Shown here: piece after piece, positions 16,204 through 31,122 of the stretch
Numbering within the stretch: the stretch's first letter is position 1
Layout of the letters: the number at the start of each line of letters is the position of its first letter
Assembly (NCBI RefSeq): GCF_036373705.1
Contig: NC_089856.1
Coordinates: 9,418,501-9,482,500 of the forward strand
Length of the DNA stretch: 64,000 bases
Origin: Amia ocellicauda
Taxonomy: Eukaryota > Chordata > Actinopteri > Amiiformes > Amiidae
Direction: 5' to 3'
Position numbers and translations under genes: made by a program
Notes under the pieces: model-generated
The model's database searches: none
What the model was told of the DNA's origin: nothing
What the model saw: only the letters and a program-made list of their open reading frames with translations

Positions 16204-16300
16204 CTGGCAATCGCTGCGATGTTGCAGAGCACATCGGCTCAAGTGTAATCACCTCGGCCCACACCAAGTACCTGCCCTGGAAGCAGATCCTGAACTCTAG
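16204..16300 (-). other. exon-like segment of unknown transcript
   Basis: On the minus strand a 97-nt segment lies between a good acceptor (CCCCACAG before 16300) and a strong donor (CCAG then GTAAGTACT, at 16203). One frame is open, but I recognise no protein. The opposite strand is also open across it. It could be an exon of a non-coding RNA or a chance pairing. Confidence 0.25.
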
Positions 16301-16704
16301 CTGTGGGGACACGTGGCGGACGCACATCCAACTTTGGAAGACCACAGGTCCGTTGTCTGCTTTTCAAGATGGCTGCCACCCTGTCTGTCTGTCCATCCAT
16401 CCATCCATCTCACTCGGTGTTGCTCGTTTGGATATTTTTAGATTTAAAATGTATACATATTCAGATTCCTGACTTGCCTCTTTACAGGCCCAGGTAAAAC
16501 CTGGTCAGTATAAACACCCGTGTACTAGGGTCTCAATAGGGCCAGTGGTTTGATTAGAGTGGGGGAAAAAAAAAAAAAATCTGCAGCAGAGATGCCTCTT
16601 GAATATAAAAAAAAGGCTGTTTGAATCCAGACAGACGGCTTGCGCGGACAGAAAAGACTGACGCAAAGAAGACACAGCGCCGCAGTGGGTATAAGCAATA
16701 GCAC

Positions 16705-16710
16705 TTTATT
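16705..16710 (-). terminator. candidate distal poly(A) signal on the minus strand
   Basis: The minus strand reads AAATAAAGTGCTATTGCTTA, with AATAAA at 16705-16710 and GU/U-rich sequence downstream. This is a textbook cleavage-site arrangement. It is the leftmost good candidate for the end of an ankrd52-sense transcript. Confidence 0.35.
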
Positions 16711-19700
16711 TAAACATAACCAATTCTAAGCCACAATATTGAATTACAAGACTTGTTGGCTGCAGCATACATTGTATAAAATAAATCAAGTCTGACTGCC
16801 TAGGTTGTCGTCTTTTTCCTTTAATGTCCGAAAGACCGATGCAGATTGTTGTTGTTTTTATTCTTATGGTTTTTCTCATTATTCATATATATATTTTTTT
16901 AAATACATGTATGTAACATCCTTTTATTTTTGTAACAAATAAACCATTCACTAGCTCACACAATGAGTTAACAAGGCAAAGTGCTTTCAGGATTGCATTG
17001 TCACGTAGAATCATGAATGGCTTGCAGTTCTCTCCCGGTCCGTCTCTCTTTCTGTCTCTCACTCTCTCCCCTCTCCCTAAATGGGTACATAGGAGTCTGT
17101 TGTGGATCCCTCAACAGCCCTAACCCCCTCACTTTCTCTCCCTCTCTCTCTAAGCATCAATGGAAATTGCAGAAGGGGCAGGTTCAGACAGAAGTTTTAT
17201 CTAGAGTCAGTTTGCGTTGGATTGTATATAAGGCTGTATAACAGGTATTTTTTTGTTGTTGTTACTGAACGGCATAGCTCACAAAGGTTTTGTTGCTTTT
17301 GTACCAAAATCCATTGCACGCACACACACGCACACACACACCGAGAGAGTTGTAAACATCAATCAAGACGTATGGCTCAACTTATACACATATACAGACT
17401 TATAAGTGTAGAAGGAGGGGGTGGGGGGGTATCTTAAATAAAACTTCTGCCTTCGATACAAATAAACTAGCCAAGATACCCTGCAGTGCTTGGATTGGTT
17501 TAAACTGCACCACAGGTCATTTTGTGTACGCTGCTGCTGAACCACAGAAGAGTTTATTAATACAATTTGGCTTCACATTCCAGTGGTATTTGATACAGAG
17601 ATTTATAAATATTCCCAGAGGACACGCATGCCTCAAGCATGCGCGCACACACTCAAGCACACCTCTTCCCACTGCAGATGGTCAAATAATAGATATACAT
17701 ACATATATATGTACATACACACACATGTATATATACACATACATTTAATATAGAAATATTAATTTGCTAATACAGATGGATATCAGCTAGATACATTGAG
17801 CTGTGAAATATGGAGGTAGGAATAATAATAGGTTTCACCGCAGTTGTAAAATGACCGTCCACATCCTTACACTGGCCCTGTCTTTCACTGGGTGCCCAGA
17901 GGTGTGGTCAGCCCTGCCTGGGTACAGTGTTTCCAGCCAGCGACCCAGACGGACTTCAGGAACCTAGCGGTCAGATGGCAGACGTGTTATTTACAAGTAC
18001 GTCCTCTGTGCCTTATGAGGTAATTAGGGATTTGGCTCACCCTGGCTTACGAATGCGGGTACAGACCCTGGGTGCTGCCAGCTCATTCTTGCTGGAAGGT
18101 GCGGGTGTGAAAAAGATCTCGGACAGGAATGAATGCTCGGGTCAGTGCGTAGGCTCCCTCAGCAGATTTGTGGCAGGCGAGCTGTAATGGGGTTTATAGA
18201 TCCCTCTGGGCTGCACACTCTCTACCTTCGCTGTCCCCATTTCCTGCTCCCTAGTAGGAATCTTCAGCATTTTCTTTATTCCCCAATCCAATCCAATCCC
18301 TGCTCTCACAGTCTCTTTCATTCCCATAAGTTTTTAACCCGCTGGGCTAAGAGGGCCCACCACCCACCAAGCGATGGCAGCATAAGACAGGGCACACAAA
18401 TCCACTCAAGGGTGTGACTGCTGGCTTATTTGTGCTCCTCGGTCATGGGACTCCCTACTATGTGACCAGGACTGGAAAGCCAGGATTTCTACATTGGACT
18501 CTACAGTGATGTGCTTTACTGGATGGTCCCTTTCACAATCTACAGAGAGTGAGCGAGCGAGTGTGCGTCTCTCAGTGTCCACCCATTGCAAGATATAATA
18601 AACCAACTTCAGGAAAGCTTAACAACCACATCAGCTACAGGAAATTAAATATTAAGGCAAATCTCTGCCTGCTGCCTCCCCCCCTCCACACCACCCCACC
18701 CCACCATAACACTCACAGCTTATTTTCTCACTCAAAATGGTATCACAAAGCCCCCAAAAATCTTAATTTTGGAGGGGGAAAGACATTTTTTTTTAAAACA
18801 CACACCTCCAGTGTTTCCAAGTTGAATTTCCTGTTGTAAACTGGGAGACTGGCGAGTTGGGAGACACAATGAATACACACATTTAAATATAAATATATAT
18901 ATTTACACAGCAAGCATTAGTCTTCCATTTCGAATACAGTCAGTGTCTGGTACAGCACGTCTAGCTGCCTCGTGTTTGCACCCGTCTCTTTGATATGTGT
19001 AATGCCACACACAGGAAATTCGGCCCACACACAAAAGACACTCAATCAACCAAAGCAATCAAAAAGCAACAACAACAAACTGGGCACTGGTGTGCAAATT
19101 TAAGCGTGGCAACCCACAGTCATACAGTTCATTTCGGTCCCCCCCACCCCTCGAGAGAGAGTCAGACGTGTCGCTCTCAACTATCGACCTCACTGTGGTA
19201 AAATCTGGAAATTATTGCAAAACTCCTGAAGGGGCCAGTGTTTTTTGTTCCTCCTCAACCTTCAGACTCTTTACTGAACCATGTCTTTACTAAACTGAAG
19301 CAGCGTTTCCAGGTGGTGAGCAGGCGGTAATGTAAAGAGACCTACACAACCTACAGGACAGCCCTCCTGGACCAGGGCTCCTCAACACTTGTTTAGAGGA
19401 TTCAATATCATTCAGTCATCTAATGCTTATTTATCAATTACCTCCTTTCATTGTTTGTTGGTCGCTGATGCAGCCCAGAGAAAGCTGAACAGTTACAGTT
19501 GAGTGTACCACGGTAAGACAAGAAGTGTGCGAGTGTTATTAAGCTTTGATCTGGCGCTCCACTGTCAATCCAAATTGACGCACACCTGTCTCTCTGACGT
19601 AACCTGCAGCCAGGTTTTGCTGAGGCTGCAGCAGTACAGAAAGAAACAAACAACAAAGCACCCTGGAGCAGAGAGGCTGTTTAAGGCAGGGATGCACTCT

Positions 19701-22700
19701 ACACAGGGAGCAGCTCTGGACAGTGTGCCCCTGGTGTGGTACCTGTGGAAGAGCGAGCGATCGGACTCAACTCAGAATCAGACGGGTAGAGAATGGACCC
19801 ATGATGATGGGAAGACGTTTCGAAATGCAGAGTGAGGAAGAGAAGGAACTTGTTAAAAAACTGCAGTGGATTGGCTGTGGGTGTGCTCCTCTGTTCTGCG
19901 CTGTAATTCAACCTTTTCATTCTGGTTGAAAGGTCTAGTGGGACCCCACAATGTCCGACTGTGAACAGAGGGATTTTAACAAAACCTAAGGCCTAGAGTC
20001 CATTAACAGAAACAGGACTGGGGCCCTGACAGACCATTATATAGCTGAGCATTGTCACCCCAGATAGAGGTCTTAGTCTACAGAAACTGGGGCAATAAAC
20101 TAGACTGAGGATTTCAGTTCACAGCTACAGCCCAAAGCTCCAGTGCCCTCCTACAATGACCAACACAAACCTCCAAACCGCTTTGCTTTCATAACATCAC
20201 CATTGATCCTTTCATCATCTCATTCACTTACAATGCAAATCAAATGCCAATTTGATTTTGTACTCTCCTTCATTAAAAAATCCAAAAAACACTCCCATCA
20301 CTATCAAACCCTCACAGTTATCAGAATGTGTGCTCATTGCTTTCCAGGAAACAATTATATATATATATATTTAAAAAATTCACTCGGCAAAAAGCTTTTC
20401 AGGTCAGATGCTTTTCCCTTCACAAAGTGCAGCTGCATAGAGCTCCTGACAGTTTTTAAGTGATATCAACCAACCGGATCGCCAGGGACTCTGTTCGTGC
20501 CAGGCGGCTTCCACTGACCAGAGAGACAGTATTGTGCAAAAACTTGAATTGAAGGTCCCACATTTTAGTCATATTTCAATATTTTGGTTGTTGTTTTCGC
20601 TCATTTCCGTAGGAAGAGGACTTTTTAATTTTTTTTATTATTGCACTTCCATTTCTCTTTCCTTTAAATTCCAAGATCATGTGCACAGACTGGTCACATT
20701 TCAGAATCATGCTGTCACCATAAGACTCTGGACATTCGGATTTCACAAAGCTAGGACTACAGCACTAGTGCTAAGAAAGATGCACTACGCTACTACAACT
20801 GCGAGACCAGAACAAGACGGACATCCATATCTAAAATAGCTACATAACCCAGCCCCCCCCTCCCCCCACCCCTCAAAATATATATGAGGGTTTGCATCTC
20901 GGTGTGTAACTGGCAGGCAGACTTGTCTGGACAATCAGATGGGGTTTTTAACAGCAGACAGCTTTTCACTTCCAAATGAGGTGTATACTACAGTATTAAA
21001 GGCAACAGCTTGAAATACTAAGATCTACTGAAGAGACCCTCAGTGTACAACGGCCGTGTAAATGTGGGTGAAAAGTCGTGACAGTGGAGGTCGTGTCATG
21101 ACTTCCTTTAAGGTGGGACAGTTGGATTCAATGCTAGAGTGTTCTGGTGAATACTGCAATAATGTAATAATTCCTGCTTGGGACCTTTAGGCTTGTTTTT
21201 AGTGGCTGTGTGTTGAATTCATATTAAAACGTAAAACCAAGAACTAGAACTGTCACCAACCCATAACCATCAGAAATAAGTAATGACAGCACCTCTACTG
21301 TTAGGACTTATTGACCAACATGCCAACACAGCCTATGAGGTTAAATAAAGGTCTGATCATAGTGAAATAAAAGCCCCGTTACATCCAGTGAAGGAATGGA
21401 TAAAATGTTAAAAGGACTTCTCCCCCAATGAGATGTACATATTTCCCTTAATAACACTGATAAACACTGACCTATTTCTATTTTCCCACCCAGGAACACA
21501 CGTGAAACATGAAGGAAATTATGCTGACTGCTCTATAGTTTTATTTATTTTGTTTTTGTAATCCCGATCAGACTGATGTAGTCTTTCTAGCCACAATCCA
21601 GTACCTGTAAAACTGTGAGCTGCCTAGAATTTCATCCAGGCGTTTCTTTGTAAATAAAACCTGTGTTTGTTTGTTGGTTTGTTACTTGGATTCCAAGACC
21701 TTCAATCCTTTCAGCAAGGGGTCAAGGAACATGCCATGCTACAAACTTTAGAGGCACTAGCGAGAGAGAGCAAGAGAGCAAGAGAGAGAGAGACGAGGAT
21801 CAACAAAGCCAAATAAAAACGTGCATACACTCCAGATCGATATATATTATATATACCCGCTACATTTGCATTTATAGCCCACGGTTTGATTTTGTTTTCC
21901 TAGAGGTCAGCTATAATAGAGAGCTTAAGGCCGGGGAGAATGCCCAATTCCAAACTGCCGTTAGAAGCACGGATCTGCAACTGGTCCCCGCTTACTTCCT
22001 AGAAACGGACGATACATGCCACACACAAGTGTAGACTACTAGGTCGACTTTTCTTGAACAAATTACAAAAAAAAAAAAAAAGGATACAGGGATTTTGAGG
22101 AAGGACGAGTTTGTTCCCTAGTGTTCCTACAGTGCTTTGAGGTAAACAGTCTCCGCAAAGAATTGGAAAGTCATTCCTTGTGGTTTAAGGGGGGGGACCG
22201 CAGCATTGCTTGTCAATTTAAGTTAGATCAGCAATCTTATTTGTTAATTAGCAGGACAACTGCTAATCTCTGAACGAGATCGAGGGAAATATTATTTAAC
22301 TAAATGACGCTGACTTGGAAACTGCACCTGAGGTATGTTTGAACTGTGCCTTGGCTCTGTAATTAAATGCCATGTACAGCCACTTAGTTTCTGTTGTATT
22401 TTCAGTGAGAATACTTGGCCAGCACAGAATGAAATCTAATGAAAAAGTTTAGGATTATATGGCAGTCAACTGGCTTCCACTGCTAATGGAAGCAGAACAA
22501 TTCACAGCTGTGTTAAAATCTCAAACTGGCATAGTTAAAAACAAAACATCTGATTTACTTAATGACTTTGTTTTTTTAAAAGTGCAACAAACTAGAAAGT
22601 ACAGGAAATGGAATGTAGTTATTTTGGCGACTTGGCAGAACTGTACAGTACTCTCACTGGGCCAATTTTTTTTAAATTACAGATGCCAGAGGCAGATACA

Positions 22701-24037
22701 TTTTTTTTTTTTTTTTCCAAATGGTGGCAATTCAATTAAAGGCTTAAAGTGGGATAGGTGTGTGGTTGCTAACCTCTCAGACCTCTGGGGAATGTTCCTG
22801 GCCCTTGGACACCCCAGCAGAGACTGGGAGGTGGAATGGAGTTTGTAAAAATTGATAAAAATCACATGATCGCCAAATGGACCAGAAACACCATGGACAC
22901 ATTTTGGGAACTGACTGACGGTTTGAAGGGAAAAAAAAGAAATTAATAGAGACGATATTTTTAAAGGTATCTCTTAAGTTCTGCTTTACGGAAGCTGCAG
23001 ATCTACTCTTCTGGGCCTCCTGCCTCCTGCCCATTCAAACGAGTCCAGTAGTTTAGTTAATTTATTTAATTAACACGCAAGCAAAACAAAACCAACAAAC
23101 ACTAATATATACCCGCACTGGAAAGCAGATTGAAAGTGTATTTGGCTTTCAGGTCCTCCCAGTTTAAGCCACTACGGCCCCACCCCCGAAACAGCTGGCT
23201 GGAACTGCTTCAGCTGTTGCCTCAGATCAAACTCATCTTCAAGTAATAAAGGGACATCGAAGCCCAAGAGGTAAACTGAACATTCTTCTCTCCTTCAAAA
23301 GAACCCTGGCCATTATGTTATAAATTCCACTATGTGTTTACTTATGTAAAATTAGAACCAATTGCAAGCTGCCGATCACTATTGCTCACCATAAGCACTA
23401 CTTTTTTTTTTTTTTTTTTTTTTTTCCTTCTTATAACAGTTGTGGAGAGAAAGCAAAAGGCAAGAGGAAAATCGAGGTGGCTCGGTTGGTCCGATCTCCT
23501 ATCGCAATCTGCCACTGGATGATTTTGTTAGTTTTTCTGGCAAATTCACAATTATTCTGGAGGTGGTGGTGACGCCCCGTGCTTTACAGCCCAAGCCCAT
23601 CTTCTGGGCAGCTCTTTCCCAAGTGTTTTTTTGAAGGGCAGGTCTAATACAGTTTGGAGTTTGAAGGGAGGAACAGAATTCCTTTGTCAGAAGGACTGGC
23701 TGATGGCACTCAGATCCTTGTTACACAAAACCAAACGCTAAATTATGCCATTCCTCCAAACACTCCCCCCCTCAACTCCACTGACTTCAATCCAGCTCTG
23801 AACTTCTCTTATATGTTACATATAGATTATTAATGCCATTTCTTCCCCTTCCTTAAATGATTCTCATTTGTGCATAAAAGCCCCCTCGCCCCCAACGGTG
23901 GCCACATCTTTGTCTATTGCTTTTGCCTGCGTCTAAACTCCAGCCAGAGTTTGGCAGTTTTTCAGCTCCATTTATCCGCTACGGAATCATGCATTCATTC
24001 AAAGCCGGCTACTATACATACAGCACCCCCCTGCACA

Positions 24038-24062
24038 AAATACACACACACACACACACATA
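24038..24062. repeat. (CA)n microsatellite
   Basis: A short CA dinucleotide run in the non-coding span. Confidence 0.85.
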
Positions 24063-26097
24063 CATCACACACCCCTCTCCTAAGTTTGGAACCAAAAAAG
24101 GAAATTGACAGTTGAGTCATTTCTGGGATTTCAATTGTGATTCCAACAAGACATCATTAGATCCTGTCTTTTCAAATGGGTTTATTTCTTCATTTTGATG
24201 CTTATGCTCCCACATTTCTCTCCCTCTCCACTGTTTGAATTACATTACAAAAACCTTCTCCTCCACACAAAATTCTACTGGACACTGCCGATTCATTTAT
24301 TTTTATTCAACACTCCCTACACAGCCCAATTGTGGAAGTTAATCAGAAGTAATGGGCATCTTTGAAACTCGAACAGCAGCTAACAATGCAAAACCCTTGA
24401 ACATGATAATGACAACAATTGTGGGAAATATCAAGACCTTTGCCCTGTATATCTTGCCTCCCCAAAGCAGTGCAAAAACACATGAAATTCATTCTGTCTT
24501 CACTTTCCGTACTGAGGCAGCCAATATAGCGAACTATAAAAGGACTCCCTAGTTTATTGTGGCACTTTTTGGAAGCTGGTGAATTAATTTGGAAGGGGAA
24601 AGAGGTGCATCGCGGTATAACTTAATTATTAAAATTTCATTGCAGGGGTCATGAAGGCTATTAGACAATTATTTTAAGAAATTGAGTATTAAGGCAATCT
24701 GCAGAAAAAAATAGTCATGTCTGATATAAATCTGTCAGTTCAATTGGTTTAAGTATTTGAAGACTGAAAAAGACAGGATCCATTGGGCTAAAGCGTGTGC
24801 AGATTATTATGGAGTAAGGCTAGGAACAGGTCATTGAAGCATGACCCAGAGGGAGGTTTTACCCATTTATAGGAGGGATTCAAATTTGGACTGTAAGACA
24901 AGGATATCCAGCTGAAAAAACTAGAAATGACTCAAAGATCGGAAAGATGACAATAGCCCCAGATATTTTGGACTGGGGGTTAAATGGATCCATTGAAGGA
25001 AGACATCTTGGATCCATTTACTGGAGAGAGAGGGAGAGGGTTATAGTTGCTTTTCATTTATTTTTTTCTAACAAAGCAATTCAAGTCAAAATGCATCCAC
25101 AACCACACAAGCTCCTAACCACTGCTCAAAATGGACCATACATTCAGTTTTTGTCTGCTTACTTTATGGCTCAGTTGAGTTGTCTGTCTTCTCTTCATAT
25201 GCTTTGTATTTTTTTTTTTGGCAACTCTTCTTAAAATGAATGGCAGTGCAAATACACTTTTTTGATTTGAAATGTATTTGTGCTACACACATGCGTGCAC
25301 ACATGTACAGTACATTAGGCTGGAGCAGGTGCGTGTGTCCAGGTTTCCCTTTCTGGATTGATCCCTAGAGAAACCACTTCCCACGCTTACAGTCCATCTA
25401 TTTATCCTATGTTCCTATTGACAAATTCTCTCAAGTTTCTGCTTAGGAAATTGTAACCGTTTAGTTTGTTGAAATATTATATATAAGATGTAAAAGTGCT
25501 TATTTTTTTTTAAACAAGTGCTTTGGATCAGGGCTGAGTGGAACTATATATGTTCATAAACATTTTTTCCTCAGTTTTTTTTTTTGTTTGTTTTTCTAAA
25601 TTTTTTATATTTTCATCTTATTAACTTTAGCTAAAATGCTTACTGGCTTCACATGGCCCCCTGACTACAGCATGAATCTGAAACTCAAAAGCTAGGTAGG
25701 CAAAAAAATTAAAATAAAACTCCCCCCAATCCCCTCCCTTCCCAAGCATCTTCAAATTGGTGCATATCAGAACTGTGCTATTCTTAAAGGGACTGTGCAC
25801 ATTCTATTAAAGGGGTCTTTTTTTTTTTTTTTTGCCTGCCCAAGCCAAGCCCTCAAAATGCTTTTCAATTCAAACCACTATCAATGAAATGTCACAAGGT
25901 CACACAACATGAAAAGTAAAATTAATGAAGTTGCATTTAGTTTTTTTTTTCTTTTTTAACTGAACCCCCCCAAAAAATGCCTAATACCTATGTCCATCTT
26001 AGCAATTACATCATCAAATGGCTTAATTCTTGTGATGTCACCTACCGTACCCCTCTGACATCGAAAAGGCTTATTTAACAACCTCATAAAGAAAAAG

Positions 26098-26098
26098 G

Positions 26099-26126
<28 letters not shown>
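26098..26126. repeat. poly(A) homopolymer
   Basis: About 29 consecutive A on the plus strand. No retroposon body is recognisable to its left. Confidence 0.9.
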
Positions 26127-26129
<3 letters not shown>

Positions 26130-26647
26130 GGTAGCTTAATACAATCATTTTCAGCATATTTAGTACCATACAAGTCAGGAATAACAATTACACTGTTTTG
26201 GCATTCGCTATTCCTATATAATGTAAAGGATATTTATTTTTAAAGGCTTTGAAATTCAACATTAAAGACCTTGTGAAACCATAAAAAATACCAGTACTGG
26301 CCACACGATGGCGCATGTTAAGCTTTGCAATACATTTTTTTTTTTTTTCCTCCTTCGGTTCCTCCCAGCCCTACATTTGAATGCACCAGGAAACCAACAA
26401 GAATCTCAATTTGCAAAATAATGCAATTAAGGTTTTTCTTCTTTTTCTCAAACAACTACTACTACTATTATTATTACTGTAAGTTAACAAGCTGTGCTGT
26501 TGATGTGTACAACATTCCATTAAAAGAGAACAATCCTAGAGGTTAAAAATAAGTAATAGCAGTAATAAACCGTAATGTCAAGTAAAAGCATGAGACAAAA
26601 CGCAGTGTCCATCTGGTTCGGGTGTAAACAGAAGCGGAGCAGCGCCG

Positions 26648-26660
26648 GTTACCTAGCAAC
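26648..26660. promoter_or_regulatory. RFX X-box-like motif
   Basis: GTTACCTAGCAAC is a near-perfect inverted repeat with a 1-bp spacer and fits the RFX-family X-box consensus. It lies in a small GC-rich patch within the AT-rich span. Function is untested. Confidence 0.35.
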
Positions 26661-29600
26661 GCTTCGGAATTGTAATGTGACCCCTATTTTAAAGTGGATA
26701 AACGCACACGGGCACGCACACACACACGCAACTCACACGGCCTCTGAACAGTAATTTTATACAAGAAAAAAAAAAAAAAATTGAAACCGAAACAGACATT
26801 TGCACAGCACCACTAGATAAATAAGCGTTTCTTTACAAATTAACAAAAAAAAAAAAAGCCCTTACGATACTGATTGTCGTTTTAAATCATGATATGAACT
26901 ACGTGTTCTCATTTTGTTGCTGCAGCTTTCTTTAAAGGGGGGGGGGGGGTGAGGGGAGCAATATATTGAAGCTGCCCCAAAATTATAGAATTAATGTCAC
27001 CAGAAATGAGCCATACTGGACGAGACAGGGATCCTGGTTTGGTTTTCATCAAAACCAACAGTAGCCTACTTTTAGTTATTAGTGTGACCTTCAGATACAT
27101 GAACATTTGTAGTATTATAAAAACAAAACAAACCACCACACATTTTCAGATTAAAATGCAATCCTGAAACAGGAAGGCAAAGAAAAATCCAGTAGTAATA
27201 AATCAAGCATCCTTTGCAGGTGTATTGCTGAGTTATAGCGGCATGTTAACAAGTCTGTATTGACCAGATTTACTTCAGTAAGTGCCACTGATTTACAACC
27301 ACTAAGAAAGTTTTGGGAGTTTCACATTGTCTGCAAACACTCCCTTAATACTTAATTTGTAATTACAATGTACCCGTTCTAGAGTCAGGGAAATTCTGTA
27401 CAGATATAGATCATTCCTAAAATATACAACGGACCAAAATAAAATAAAATTAAAAAAGATAGTCCTTTGATAAACTCCTGGACTATTTTAGACTGCCGTT
27501 TTGCAATTCCCCGTTAGCTGATACTGGCCTTCACAAACAAGCAAGACACACTCACCCACTCAGACAAGCACAGACAGTAAAAAGATGACAAATTAAATAT
27601 TTCAAGTAAAAACCAAATAAAATCCTTCACCATGTCAATTTTCAGTTCTTTATTTTCTCCTCTGGAGAGATGTCCAAGTCAAGCTTACAATTAATTTAAA
27701 TATAAAAACTACTTAATGTGAGGTGCCATAGCAATATAGTTAATAAAACAAATTTCATAGCACCAAAAACATGTCAAATACATCTCTCTATGAATTTTAT
27801 TTTTTCTGTTTTAATGTTCGGATATTTGTTGCCACCTACGATCAATTTTCAAGTTTGGCGAGCAACCTACATCAAGAGATGGGTTTTCATTCGGGCAATC
27901 TCTTGGTATTGAGCTTCAAAAGGAAGAGATTGGTTTGTAGCTTTTTGCACGGATTTCAGTGAGGTAAAGCAAAGCTGTCTGACTATTGTTCCTTGGAGCT
28001 TTCTAAACACAGGGCAATTATTTTCAGCCAGGCAGGGTCTTAGGCCGCAGTACTACCACGACTGTTAAGAGAGGTGTCAATCAAAACCAAAGAGGAGACT
28101 GGAAGACTAGTCCAAAGGTTAAAGACACGCAGACGATTAAACAGAAGAGTCCATTATTTAGGAAGAGTCAGGAAAGGGGAGAACAATAAAGAAGATCTTG
28201 TGGAAACTTTGGGTTGCCCGCTGATCGGCACTTTTTATATTGCTCTACAGCGACGCGGTTTAGCAACTTTTAAGTAGACAGCTTAGCTACAGTTGCATAA
28301 AGTAAGGTCGCCGTTTTCATTTTTTAAAGCTTAAACATATGTAGGAAAAAAAGTGTAGGTTCATTGAAATCATGAAATCGTCCAAGCTGCCTTGGACTCG
28401 AGTGTGTTGTGGGTTTTATAATGATCCGGAGCGTTGAGAAACTATTTGCAATGGGTAATGAAACCCCTTGTTCTAGGCACGCCACATATACAAAAATATT
28501 TTTCTGTGTGTGAGTTTGCTCTCCATTAGAGAAGTAAGGCTAAAATAAGGCGATCAAGAGAATAGATAAGGATACATATAGAGAACTCCAGCTTAACCAA
28601 GAGGTCGAGTCAAGACGTCGTATACGAACGAAACACATAGAAGTCTGTAAGCAAATACTGTAAGCAAAAAAAATAATATATATATATATATTCTTTCAAT
28701 TTGTATCGCTTCAAAATCCTTGCTATTCGGCAGAAAAAGGGGGAAGGAAATGGAGGAAGTTGAAATACACATGATCCTGAGTTCGCATTGTAAACATCCG
28801 TGTTTGTCGTACGATTGACTGACGTATACTGACCTCGCTTAGGGAGGCAGAACAAGACGAGACATTTCAAAGAAATAAAAAAAGAACTTTAATGGAGTGT
28901 TGTAGCTTACGCCACACTGCTGTTCAGCCGTGTGAGGTCACAAAGGTTTGGAATTTTTTTATTTGAATGTAACAAAATGGCTGGATGGGAATCCGACATA
29001 GCAAAAAAAAAAAAAAAAAAAAAAAACTGCTTGGTGGACCCTGTGCTCCAGATCGACAGTTGCTAGATTGCATAGGCTGCGAGTCACACTATAGGAAAGC
29101 TTGCCGGAATTTCCAATTACAAAACCATGTCTTCAAGAAGAACCCGCACTTCAATAGCATCGCATTAAAACACACACACAAAGAAGAAAAAAAAAAAAAA
29201 AAACACTGATACCCTAACACTGAAACATAATATTAAACACAAACACACCCCAATCAAGCACACAATCCCAGCGAAATCAGTTCAGTCCGCAGTCAGACCA
29301 TGGTCCAGTTGGACATAAACGCAGTGCATAACCACAAACACCACCTCTCGGCCATGAGGAAAGACATACAAGATTTCTTCCCTGTCCTATCATGATATTA
29401 AGCAAAATAATAATAAAAATACAGTAGAGGAAGTGACTGGACCATGATTCTCTCAACACAGCACCTTTACTATTGTGTGTTGTATCCTAAGTAATGAAAA
29501 ACTGTTAAGTGTACAATTTTCTAAGCTTTACAATGACCATTTTCTTTTCTGCAAACAGTCGGTCTCAAGTACCATCCTTAAAACAGACATAGGAAACGTA

Positions 29601-31097
29601 CATCCGTTTTGAAATCGGTGGTTTCTCTTGATTCTACAGACACGTGCCCAATGCAAACTATATTCAGAGGTACGGATAAGAAAAAGTGTTTTATCACTAT
29701 AAAGTGAAACGGAAGATATACAAAAGTACTGTAAGTACCCCAGACTCAATTTTAATTTGCGCTGTATTTGTACCACTTGATAATTTAACTAAGGCCAATG
29801 ATCATAATAAACGTCCAGTATGGCTGTCTGGTATTTCTAAAACAAGTTCAGATTAAAGTAAAGTAGGCTACTACTAATTAAATAAAATAAAATAGCAGTC
29901 AATCATAATAATAGCAGTAATAATAACAAATAACCTTTGGTCATTTTAAAAACAGTAAACAGCATATTCCAGTTTAATAAACATTTACTACACGTCAGAC
30001 AATACTTTTAAGATTTAAATTATTCGACTACAACTGACACCCGCCCTGTCCTAAAAAAATTAAAAATTAAAACAAAGTGCAAATTAATTTTGAAGAAAAA
30101 AAAAAAAAAAAAAGGTACCGTAACAGAAAAAGTAACACTTAAGAATTCGAAGGCTAGCTCTGTCTATTGCTCTCGACAATTGTGGAATAAGTTGCAGAAA
30201 AACTAAATATAAAGAAAAAACTAAACCATAATGGCATCAGCTCAAGTGATTATAGAATCTGAATAAAGGCATCAAATGTCTTTAGTAGCTGCAGGAAAAT
30301 GTCTGATTCTTCTTTCAGACATGAAAAACCTGTATTCCCAATATTTCTTTGTGCAAATTCTGTCCATAACTTCACATAACCATGGTCTAATGGAGTCTAA
30401 GTCACATTCTAATTTGTTTTGTCCCCATTTCTTTTAAATAGACCTTTAATAACCATTCATGTTCAATACAAGTGGCCCAAAAGAAACCACAAATTGGAGA
30501 ATGAAAATAAGAACAGCATAAATATATATAGAATATAAATATATTAAAAGGACATTTCTTTGCCGGGCTTTGCAAATGTCTATTAAATTCTGGAAATGTC
30601 AGGGTCCTGCATTGTGTGTGCGCGCGCACGCCTGCGTCTGTGTGGTTTTAATTGGATTTAGTATTTCAAGTTCATGTTGCACATTTAAAATAAACAAAAT
30701 TACTAGCATTGTTCTCTTTTAAAAAGTTAACGATCATCAATCAAAAAAAAAAAAAAAGAAAGAGGGAGGGGGGGAATGGAAGAATGGGGTGATCGCTTAC
30801 AGAGGATTTGAGATTTTGGCACGCCGCGAAAAGTGGAGGAAGGGGGACACTGCGATTTAGGTTATCCCATCATTTTTTAAATTTACGTATATATCTGCGA
30901 CGCACTTGACTGAAAACTTCTTCAGTAAAGAACAGTAAGCACCCCTTTCTTCTCCACCAAACCCCAACCCTCATTCTGTTAAGGAGTGTGCAGAAAAAAA
31001 AATAAATTGAATACTCTTACTACGGCTCAATCCACTTCTGTTTTAAGGCATTTGAAATTGGTGTAATGTAGAAAGCTCGAAGGGGGGGGGGTCGGGC

Positions 31098-31122
31098 AAT
31101 GTGTGTGTGTGTGTGTGTGTGT
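31098..31122. repeat. (GT)n microsatellite
   Basis: A GT dinucleotide run following a G homopolymer. Confidence 0.85.

Larger units (their letters stand above)
14557..16690. other. slc39a5 3' flank
   Basis: The slc39a5 3' UTR begins here and includes the repeat at 14584-14677 and a possible ATTAAA poly(A) signal at 14903-14908. The rest shows no recognised gene. A less AT-rich patch at 16100-16350 contains an exon-like segment on the minus strand (16204-16300). Confidence 0.45.

Noticed and set aside
16092..16472. 126-aa plus-strand open frame
   Set aside because: Not recognised as any family and overlaps a better exon-like signal on the other strand. Not called as a gene.
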